From positions 1 to 34,456 of the forward strand of contig CAMCXV010000007.1 of NCBI GenBank assembly GCA_945883665.1: 34,456 bases of DNA, read 5' to 3'. The notes under the pieces were generated by a model. It saw only the letters and a program-made list of their open reading frames with translations, searched no databases and was not told where the DNA came from. The position numbers were made by a program, and so were the translations under genes. Positions 18,601-24,227 of this stretch are shown here, one piece after another. The first letter of the stretch is position 1, and every line of letters starts with the position of its first letter. This DNA comes from Rickettsia typhi. GTDB lineage: Bacteria; Pseudomonadota; Alphaproteobacteria; Rickettsiales; Rickettsiaceae.

Positions 18601-18665
18601 ATTATAATAAGACTAAGTACTATGGTAAAAACCGGTCTTTTTATACATATAGCAGGAAGATTCAT
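15618..18665 (-). CDS. RND efflux pump, AcrB/MexF-like (HAE1 family)
   Basis: A 1015-aa inner-membrane proton-driven exporter, the pump part of a tripartite efflux system with a periplasmic adaptor and an outer-membrane channel. The layout is that of the family: TM1 at the N-terminus, a large periplasmic loop, TMs 2-6 including AIGLVVDDAIVMLENIF with the proton-relay Asp401 and Asp402, a second periplasmic loop, and TMs 8-12 ending VIPVLYQTF. KRPVFTIV and GLVTKNSIMLVEF are further hallmarks. The adaptor gene lies just upstream with a 13-base gap; no TolC-like gene is in the window. A run of ten G residues around codon 602 keeps the frame here but is a slippage risk. Substrates are unknown. 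Confidence 0.95.
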   Translation of the reverse strand: MNLPAICIKRPVFTIVLSLIIMTLGGIFYNKLQIRGIPNIAPPIISVSANYPGADALYMEKQITTRLEKELKLLKNLDFISSESSVGTSNITLSFKLDSNIEIALNDVRSKISDLNHIFPDDMKQPSVAKLDADSWPSIWISINSDRHDNLELTRIADDQIKSLLEKLPTVGNSVIFGGRYYTMRIEPYNTKLFEHKISPFEIEQAIINQNKDYPAGTIKSEVRNFTLRLNASLNNPQEFENIIVKKYEDGTIIKLGDIARISLEPLEDDVILRYNGRRSMAIGLIKQSTANIIELSDSVRSELVKIRSNLPAGIQIDVAHDAAIPVKESIREVFFTIFEAIALVGLVTYVFLGSAKITLIPLVTIPISLIGTFIAMYFLEFSINIFTLLAMILAIGLVVDDAIVMLENIFRHSHELGKTPIEAAYDASREISFAIIAMTITLASVFLPIGFIEGFLGKLLIEFAWTLAFCVLFSGFVALTLTPMMTSRMISRSETPKPKILQNFDHFLKNVQNIYVDYLILSIKHKKKFFIICFASVIILIISFKYVGKTFVPEEDQAFLQVVFSGPEGSSVAESEKSVLKAEEIMKQDKDIFGFFDVIGWGGGENAMAFVPLQEWSKRKRSDKNIKADLNQKFSEIAGMSIFAVSPRSLSNSGTDKMVEFNLQTSLEYDEIDQLSAKFVDIMKNNPLFQNIERDFKSSTPTLEIIVNREKAYRYGANLETIGKTIQYLIAGRFVGDFRMGNDIYDVILKYADSERKSPDDLKRVIIKTNNNNIIPLQSVANIVEKITVKEYKHYNTSKAITISADLAPNKTLVDAIKAIDSISSELINKNNTKLEYLGQIKQMNESYGGTLTTFLLALIFIFLVLSAQFESFSDSILILMSVPFSITGGVLALLLFNNTINMYSNIGLITLIGLVTKNSIMLVEFTNQLRYQGFKINEAVIQSAKLRLRPILMTSISTICGALPLVLANGAGSESRNSIGLVIVGGMLIGTLFTIFVIPVLYQTFKKEKSLLD
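16852..16861 (-). repeat. Homopolymer tract of ten G (coding strand) in the RND pump gene
   Basis: Ten C on the plus strand, so ten G in the coding strand, encode part of GWGGGENAM. The longest other G/C runs I noticed in this AT-rich window are six or seven bases. A tract of ten is in the range where polymerase slippage causes frequent frame changes. Confidence 0.92.
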
Positions 18666-18678
18666 TGATTTTATTTAA

Positions 18679-19674
18679 TTATTTGATAATTATTTCAGAT
18701 CCATCGTAAATTTTGGTTAGTCCATCTAGAACTATTAGATCACCTTCTTTTACATCATCTGATAATAATTCAATCATATTGTTTGTTCTTATTCCTAGAG
18801 TTACAAATGTTTTTTTAGCTTTATTTTCTGGAGTTATTACGTAAATAAAATCGCCTTGATTATTTTTGAGCACTGCTTTTTCAGGAACTCCAAGGGCTTT
18901 ATGTTTATTAAAAATAATGTCAGTTTCCACAAATGATCCATGTAATAAATAATCATTATAAGGAAATATTAGTTTTGCAGTAATAGTACCGTTATCAGAA
19001 ACATAATTTGATATTGCAACAATTTTTCCTTGTATTGGTTTTCCATTTTCGCCATAAGCTTGCACTATATCACTATTTAAAATTTTACCATTCAATATTT
19101 CTGGTAATTCAACAAAGATATAAAAATCACTTTTTGTTGTAATGCTAAATAAATAGTCCCCTTCTTTTACTACATCTCCAATATTTGCTTTTATTACACC
19201 TATGCTAGCATTATCGGTAGATTTAATAACCATATCTTTGTAAGTAGAAATAACTTTCTTATAATCGTTTCTAGCTTGTTCTAGAGTGGTTTTGGATTTG
19301 TTAACCCCCTCTTCTTTGATTATATTTTTTTCAAATAGAGCTAAATCACGATTGTAATTATATTCCGCCATGTATAAATTTGCTTCCGCTTGGGATTTCA
19401 TTGTTTCGGCAATTTCCCTGTCTATAGTTAGCACTATAGTATCTTTTGATATTTCCCCCCCTTGTTTATCAAAAATAAAATCAACAGTTCCTTTTGTTTT
19501 AGCAAAATAATCCTTACTGTTTACAAGCTTAACCTGCCCAATTGCCGTATGTTTTTCATGAAATTCTGCGATAGATAGTTTTGCTGGAGTGATAATAATT
19601 TTACTTATATTTTGAGCAAAAGTTTTTTGTTCAAATAAAAATACTAAACAGAGTAATGTAATAAAATTTTTCAT
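18679..19674 (-). CDS. RND efflux periplasmic adaptor subunit (membrane fusion protein)
   Basis: The adaptor bridges the RND pump to an outer-membrane channel. The 331-aa protein starts with a cleavable signal peptide (MKNFITLLCLVFLF...KTFA) and lacks a lipobox. The order is that of the HlyD/AcrA-like family: a first lipoyl half around FAKTKGTVDFIFDKQGGEIS, a short helical hairpin (about residues 85-150), the second lipoyl half VIKANIGDVVKEGDYLFSI, a beta-barrel, and a membrane-proximal end GDLIVLDGLTKIYDGSEI. The helical hairpin is shorter than in AcrA. It is followed by the pump gene after 13 bases and the two surely form an operon. A seven-G tract is present early in the gene. Confidence 0.92.
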   Translation of the reverse strand: MKNFITLLCLVFLFEQKTFAQNISKIIITPAKLSIAEFHEKHTAIGQVKLVNSKDYFAKTKGTVDFIFDKQGGEISKDTIVLTIDREIAETMKSQAEANLYMAEYNYNRDLALFEKNIIKEEGVNKSKTTLEQARNDYKKVISTYKDMVIKSTDNASIGVIKANIGDVVKEGDYLFSITTKSDFYIFVELPEILNGKILNSDIVQAYGENGKPIQGKIVAISNYVSDNGTITAKLIFPYNDYLLHGSFVETDIIFNKHKALGVPEKAVLKNNQGDFIYVITPENKAKKTFVTLGIRTNNMIELLSDDVKEGDLIVLDGLTKIYDGSEIIIK

Positions 19675-19779
19675 TTTTGAATGCTCAATCTTTGAGTCAA
19701 AATATTAACCAATTGAGTATAATTCAATTTTCTTAAAAACAACATTAAAAAACTGATGCAGAATATATTATTTTATAGC

Positions 19780-20640
19780 TTACTCGTAATTATGACCTAC
19801 AAAATCATAAGGATTTATGAATTTTCCATTTAACTGCACTTCAAAATGTAAATGTTCTCCTTTAGCATTTCCTGTTTTACCCTCTATACCTATTACTTGA
19901 CCTCGAATTAGTTTTTGACCTTTTTTTACAAAAGTTCTGCTTAAGTGAGCATATTTTGTTGTTATGTTATTTCCATGGTTTATTTCAACAATAATGCCAT
20001 AACAATTTTTAGTTCCAACAAAAGAAACTTTGCCATTAGCGCTTGCGTATATGGGGGCTTTAGTAATTCCAGCAACAAGATCAACACCATTATGCATTTT
20101 AAAATTTCGGCTGATTGGATGTTTTCTCATACCATATCCACTTGAAAGATAAGCATTATAAGATGGAAGCATCAAAGGTATATGAGAAATTATATGATCT
20201 AATTTTGCCAACCCTTGGCTAGGAGTAAATTTTTTGAAATCTGATTTAGCGATTTTAGTTAGTTTGCGATAATTACTATTATTTAGAATTTTATATTTAC
20301 TCTGTAACTTAATTAACAAATTAGTTATTTTTTTTATTTTTAGCTTTGCTTCTTTAGATAACTCAGAACTAGAGTAAGATTTTGATTTGAATTTTTGTAA
20401 GTATGTTTGAGCGTAAATCTTGTCGTTTGCAAATAATCCAAAATCTTTTGAAAAAATAGTATTCGTATTATTTATTCTTGCTAAATCGTAAGTTAATACT
20501 AAATCAGAGCTGCTTAATTTATAAGTTTTTTGAAGTTTATTGCGAACTTTTGTATAAGAATCAATGGAATAATTATGTGTTGTACTACATGCTTGCAATA
20601 GCAAAGAAAGTATAAGAATAAATATAAAACGAGTAGTCAT
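19780..20640 (-). CDS. M23 family metallopeptidase lipoprotein
   Basis: A LytM-type zinc peptidase or LytM-like regulator acting on peptidoglycan cross-links in the periplasm. The N-terminus is a lipoprotein signal with lipobox LLQAC (Cys18). Residues about 25-155 form a helical spacer. The C-terminal LytM domain (165-280) keeps the full metal site: His183 and Asp187 in HNGVD, His232 in YAHLS, and His263/His265 in HLHF. SSGYGMRKHP and the LIRGQVIGIEGKTGNAKG segment are also typical. As the catalytic residues are all present it may be an active endopeptidase, unlike NlpD and EnvC, whose LytM sites are degenerate. It starts seven bases after an LptM-like small lipoprotein gene and is probably in the same transcript. 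Confidence 0.93.
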   Translation of the reverse strand: MTTRFIFILILSLLLQACSTTHNYSIDSYTKVRNKLQKTYKLSSSDLVLTYDLARINNTNTIFSKDFGLFANDKIYAQTYLQKFKSKSYSSSELSKEAKLKIKKITNLLIKLQSKYKILNNSNYRKLTKIAKSDFKKFTPSQGLAKLDHIISHIPLMLPSYNAYLSSGYGMRKHPISRNFKMHNGVDLVAGITKAPIYASANGKVSFVGTKNCYGIIVEINHGNNITTKYAHLSRTFVKKGQKLIRGQVIGIEGKTGNAKGEHLHFEVQLNGKFINPYDFVGHNYE

Positions 20641-20647
20641 TGTTGTG

Positions 20648-20761
20648 TTATTTATTTTTTGTTCCTAGAACTTGTAGTTCTGGATATAAAACTAATGGTT
20701 TTTTTAAGCCGCAACTTGATAAAAGTATGCAACAAAGGATAAAAAAAATAATTTGTTTCAT
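20648..20761 (-). CDS. LptM-like small lipoprotein (37 aa)
   Basis: A very short gene, easily missed. The peptide MKQIIFFILCCILLSSC then GLKKPLVLYPELQV has a lipoprotein signal with lipobox LSSC (Cys17) followed at once by CGLKKPL and a proline-ending stretch. This is the pattern C-G-x-K-G-P-L-x-x-P of LptM (YifL), a small outer-membrane lipoprotein reported in E. coli to help assembly of the LPS translocon LptD. Lys replaces the usual Gly in KGP. Its stop codon is seven bases before the ATG of the M23 peptidase lipoprotein, so the two are likely co-translated. The match rests on one short motif, but length, lipobox position and motif all agree. Confidence 0.72.
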   Translation of the reverse strand: MKQIIFFILCCILLSSCGLKKPLVLYPELQVLGTKNK

Positions 20762-20834
20762 ATTGATATTTAAGATATAAGTTTTGACTATGAATAAATA
20801 ATATTAATTTCTATCGATTAAGACAATATACTCT

Positions 20835-21581
20835 ATGAAAAAATATTCTACAAAAATGTTTTTATATTTTATAAGTCTTTGTAGTTTTTTGATTATTTAC
20901 AGCGCTCATGCTATTGCAGAGAATTCAACTATTGCAAGACCAGAAAATTCTTTTGTTCCAGATGAGAATTTTTTTGATAAAGAAGGGAATAAAGTTTTTT
21001 TAGATCAATTTGAAGGAAAAACCATATTACTTAGTTTTTGGGCTAGTTGGTGTGGTTCATGCGTTGACGAATTACCAAGCTTAGATATTTTAAAAAAAGA
21101 TTTTAGAAACTTACCTTTTGAAGTTGTAGCTGTATCTGAAGATTTTAAAGGAATAAATGCAGCAGAAGAACATTTTAATAAATATGGTATCAGGCATCTA
21201 AAACTATATCATGATTATCAAAATAGCCTTTTCAAAGCTATGTCAGTGGTTGGTTTACCTACTTCTTTTTTAATTAACCCAGAAGGAAAAATAAAAGTTA
21301 TTTTTAAGGGGCATACAAAATGGCATGAAGAATCAGTTCGTAATATTTTACTTTCTGAAATCGATGGCAATCCAGCAATTCCTAAAAATAGTTATATAAC
21401 AACATCTTTAAATAAAAAAATTACATCAATACAAACTGAAGCAGAAAAAAAAGATGATAAAAAAAACATAGAAGGTGTAAAACTTAATGAAAAAAACTCA
21501 GATCAATCCAAGCAAACAGAAAATAATATAACAGAAGACAAACAATTAGAGCAAAAAGATGAACAAAATAAACAAGAGTGA
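20835..21581 (+). CDS. TlpA-like thioredoxin-fold protein, exported
   Basis: A 248-aa periplasmic or membrane-anchored thioredoxin of the TlpA/ResA type, likely a thiol-disulfide reductase for cytochrome c maturation or other secreted proteins. It has an N-terminal signal or anchor (residues 8-28, ending AHAIA), then an AhpC/TSA-type redoxin domain with active site WASWCGSC (Cys73, Cys76) and the cis-proline loop VGLPTSF (Pro142). Residues about 195-248 are a low-complexity tail rich in Lys, Glu, Gln and Asn that is absent from usual TlpA proteins. The end of this tail overlaps the next gene by 23 bases. It heads a three-gene unit with SppA and a DUF2155 protein. Confidence 0.9.
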   Translation: MKKYSTKMFLYFISLCSFLIIYSAHAIAENSTIARPENSFVPDENFFDKEGNKVFLDQFEGKTILLSFWASWCGSCVDELPSLDILKKDFRNLPFEVVAVSEDFKGINAAEEHFNKYGIRHLKLYHDYQNSLFKAMSVVGLPTSFLINPEGKIKVIFKGHTKWHEESVRNILLSEIDGNPAIPKNSYITTSLNKKITSIQTEAEKKDDKKNIEGVKLNEKNSDQSKQTENNITEDKQLEQKDEQNKQE

Positions 21582-22482
21582 AAACTCTATTTCTACTTCT
21601 AAAACATCTATCAATACAAAGCGTACCAGTAAAATAGATCAACTAATTTCTATATTACCTTTTTGGTCTAATAATAAACCCGTTGTAGCAATTATGAGGC
21701 TAGAGGGGGTAATAGGAAAAACAGGAAGTATGAGATCAGGTCTTACTATTTCATCTTTAAACAAATTGATTGAAAAAATGTTTAAGATAGAAAATTTAGA
21801 TGCTGTATGTTTGTGTATTAATTCTCCCGGTGGATCACCTGTGCAATCAGAGTTAATATCAAAAAGATTAAGGTCTTTAGCAAAAGAATTGGATGTTCCT
21901 ATCTATAGTTTTGTTGAAGATGTAGCAGCTTCTGGAGGATATTGGCTTGCTTGCGCTGGAGATAAAATATTTGCGAGTAAAAGTTCTATTATTGGTAGTA
22001 TAGGGGTTATTTCAAGTGGGTTTGGTTTTCATGGGGCTATAGAGAAATTGGGAATTGAGAGAAGAGTTATTGCGGAAGGTAAGAATAAATCTGTTCTTGA
22101 CCCTTTTCAGCCATCTAAATCCTCTGATATCAAATTAGTAAAAGCTTTGCAAAAGAAAATATATGATCATTTTGTTGAAAATGTTAAGGAACGTAGAAAA
22201 GCTAGACTTACTCAAACCGATGATATTATATTTAATGGTGAGTTTTGGACTGGTCAAAAAGCTCTAGATTATGGATTGATTGATGGTATAGATGATTTAT
22301 ATTCATTTATTAGTAAAAGATATGGTAATGAAGTAAAATTAGAATATATCGAAAATAAACAATCATGGTTTAAAAGAAAAGTTGGGATGGCAAATGCTAA
22401 AGATATAGCTCAAGAAGTTACAGATACAGCGCTCGATAGAATTGAATCACAATTTATTAAGGGTAAGTTTGACTTATATTAA
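21559..22482 (+). CDS. sppA: Signal peptide peptidase SppA-type, S49 family
   Basis: A single-domain S49 serine protease that degrades signal peptides or membrane protein fragments. The 307-aa protein has the catalytic dyad of the family: Ser125 in DVAASGGYWLA and a lysine 52 residues on, Lys177 in GKNKSVLDPF, the spacing seen in Bacillus SppA. INSPGGSP and IIGSIGVI are also conserved. Residues 1-38 are polar with a short hydrophobic stretch (LISILPFW), weaker than a normal membrane anchor. The ATG at 21559 overlaps the previous gene by 23 bases; a later start would lose part of the N-terminal linker but not the core. It is likely co-expressed with the TlpA-like and DUF2155 genes. Confidence 0.92.
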   Translation: MNKINKSENSISTSKTSINTKRTSKIDQLISILPFWSNNKPVVAIMRLEGVIGKTGSMRSGLTISSLNKLIEKMFKIENLDAVCLCINSPGGSPVQSELISKRLRSLAKELDVPIYSFVEDVAASGGYWLACAGDKIFASKSSIIGSIGVISSGFGFHGAIEKLGIERRVIAEGKNKSVLDPFQPSKSSDIKLVKALQKKIYDHFVENVKERRKARLTQTDDIIFNGEFWTGQKALDYGLIDGIDDLYSFISKRYGNEVKLEYIENKQSWFKRKVGMANAKDIAQEVTDTALDRIESQFIKGKFDLY

Positions 22483-22545
22483 ATAAATTTTGAACATTCA
22501 ATAATAAATATAAAGGTTTTTAAAAATTTCTATCAATTTTGGTTA

Positions 22546-23094
22546 GTGCATATGGCATTGTGTCGTTTTGTTTTTTTAGTGATTTTTATAATTTGCCATT
22601 CATATTCATTATGTTTTGCAGAGGAGGATTCTTTGCAATCTTATTCTCTTGATGAGATAGAGAAAGATTTGCAGAGTCAAATTTCTATTTCCGATGTAGA
22701 ACAAATAAAACGTGAAGACTTGCCAAAGTTAGAAGATAAAAAGAAAGAAAGCATATCTTCTGAAATTGATGTTTCTCATGAAAACGAAGCTTTCTCTTAT
22801 ACAAAAAATGCTAAAATTATTATTTTAAATAAAATTACTGCTAAATCTGAGTTAGTAGAATTTAAGTTAGGAGAAGCCAAATCTTTTGGGAATATTTCTG
22901 TGGAATTAAATAGATGTGCAAAAAATACAGATCCTTTAAAATCTTCTAATCTTATGTTAATTAAGGTTTTGGATAATAAATTCGATAATGACAAATCAGT
23001 ACTATTTAATGGTTGGATGGATTCCTCAAATCTTTCAATCTCGACTTTAGAACATCCTGTTTACGAAATAATACCTATAGATTGTATTAAATAA
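22546..23094 (+). CDS. DUF2155 domain-containing exported protein
   Basis: A 182-aa protein with an N-terminal signal peptide (to about CFAEED), a charged linker (30-85) and a C-terminal DUF2155 domain. The domain shows the family signatures: ILNKITAKSE, a GEAKSFGNISVELNRC strand with its cysteine, VLFNGWMDSSN, and the end LEHPVYEIIPIDC with the second cysteine. The two cysteines may form a disulfide, which would fit the neighbouring TlpA-like thioredoxin. The family is common in alphaproteobacteria and its role is not established. Two ATG codons lie close together (22546 and 22552), so the exact start is open. It follows sppA by 63 bases and is followed by a hairpin. Confidence 0.88.
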   Translation: MHMALCRFVFLVIFIICHSYSLCFAEEDSLQSYSLDEIEKDLQSQISISDVEQIKREDLPKLEDKKKESISSEIDVSHENEAFSYTKNAKIIILNKITAKSELVEFKLGEAKSFGNISVELNRCAKNTDPLKSSNLMLIKVLDNKFDNDKSVLFNGWMDSSNLSISTLEHPVYEIIPIDCIK

Positions 23095-23100
23095 TGTAAC

Positions 23101-23126
23101 AAAAGCTATTTATACATTAGCTTTTT
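23101..23126 (+). terminator. Weak intrinsic terminator after the DUF2155 gene
   Basis: An 8-bp stem AAAAGCTA/TAGCTTTT (23101-23108 with 23118-23125) with a nine-base loop starts six bases after the DUF2155 stop codon and merges into five or six T residues. It is AT-rich, but position and T run suit the end of the TlpA-SppA-DUF2155 unit. Confidence 0.5.
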
Positions 23127-23285
23127 GGTAAATCTACAACAAATCTATTTTTACAAATACCCGTAAAATCTGAGTTAATCAATTTATCTTGTAATTCGAT
23201 TAGTTTAAGAGGTAATATCTAATAGTTAGTGAAGTGTTTAGTTAAATATTGCAATGTTAATAAATTGAGAAACAAAAAAATTATT

Positions 23286-23462
23286 ATGAAAAAATGGTTT
23301 AAATCTTTTGTATTAATGTTCTTAATTGGTAATCTTTATTCCTGCACACCTTCCGCACCTTATGAAGTAACAAGCCCTTGTGTTGCTGGTGACTCAGATA
23401 ACCCATATTCTATAACTCCTTGCACAAGAATTCCTTTGAATTTACACCACATCATTACTTAA
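23286..23462 (+). CDS. Small putative lipoprotein (58 aa)
   Basis: A 58-aa protein starting at the ATG at 23286. An in-frame ATG 57 bases earlier would place 19 polar residues before the signal and is less likely. The start chosen gives basic MKKWFKS, a hydrophobic core and LYSC with Cys20, close to a lipobox though Tyr at -2 is unusual. The mature part PSAPYEVTSPCVAGDSDNPY contains two more cysteines and PCTRIP. From memory the SAPYEV-SPCV pattern resembles a short Rickettsia-restricted family (DUF2706), but I cannot verify that. Function unknown. It lies between the DUF2155 gene and convergent rpoZ. Confidence 0.6.
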   Translation: MKKWFKSFVLMFLIGNLYSCTPSAPYEVTSPCVAGDSDNPYSITPCTRIPLNLHHIIT

Positions 23463-23549
23463 AACATTTAACAAGTCAGGTGTTTGTGTATTGTGGTATT
23501 TAGTAATCAAGGATTATTTGCATCATAATATAAGTAAGTTATAATGGTT

Positions 23550-23942
23550 TTACTCAATATCTTCTTCTATTATAATTTCTTCTAAATTGTCTATTTCTAA
23601 GTTTAAATCATCATCGTTGCCGAATATATTAGAAGTTTCGTTGGCAAGATCCATATCGTCTGATATGTTTTCTCGATTTTCAGCATGTAAGTTTTCATCC
23701 TCGATAATATCAACTTTATTTCTAGTTTGTAGGCTACTGATTAAATCTTCTCGTAATTGTTGTATATTGATGGTTTTTTTCGAAATCTCACGTAATGCAA
23801 TAACTGGTTTTTTGTCATTATCTTCATCAACAGTGATAAGAGAACCATAACGTATTGCTTTTGTTCTTTGGGATGCAAGCGAAACTAACTCAAATCTGTT
23901 TTTAATTTCTTCTAGGCAATCTTCAACTGTTATTCTAGCCAT
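23550..23942 (-). CDS. rpoZ: DNA-directed RNA polymerase omega subunit
   Basis: Omega binds the beta' subunit and helps assembly and stability of RNA polymerase. The 130-aa protein has the family start MARITVEDCLEEIKNRFELV, the LASQRTKAI helix, and the KPVIALREISKKTI segment. Residues about 85-130 form an Asp/Glu-rich tail, acidic and probably disordered, as seen in other alphaproteobacterial omega subunits. It is a single gene, convergent with the small lipoprotein and divergent from the kinase-CDPS gene across 285 bases. The call is firm. Confidence 0.95.
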   Translation of the reverse strand: MARITVEDCLEEIKNRFELVSLASQRTKAIRYGSLITVDEDNDKKPVIALREISKKTINIQQLREDLISSLQTRNKVDIIEDENLHAENRENISDDMDLANETSNIFGNDDDLNLEIDNLEEIIIEEDIE

Positions 23943-24113
23943 ATACTTAAAAATCTTCTATGTTAAAAGAAAATAATTCTAATATAGTTTATATATTTTT
24001 GCAAGCTCTGTTGTTATGCTAAAATAAATAAGTTGAGATTAAATAGCTTATTAAAATCAGATCTTGATCGTAACTTATCAAAAAATTTCTATTTAACGAA
24101 AACAAAAATATAG

Positions 24114-24174
24114 GATGAATATAGTTTATCTTTTTTACTTTTAGATGAATATAGTTTGTCTTTTTTTACTTTTA
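24114..24174 (+). repeat. Two-copy tandem repeat upstream of the kinase-CDPS gene
   Basis: A 30-base unit at 24114-24143 is repeated at 24144-24174 with one substitution and one extra T (31 bases). Each copy starts GATGAATATAGTTT and ends in a T-rich ACTTTTA. The second copy ends 53 bases before the ATG at 24228, where a promoter or regulator site would lie. The repeat is seen directly; a regulatory role is inference. Confidence 0.9.
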
Positions 24175-24227
24175 CGATATAAGAATTATTATATTTTTTT
24201 ATTTAACAATCAACATATATAAATCTT

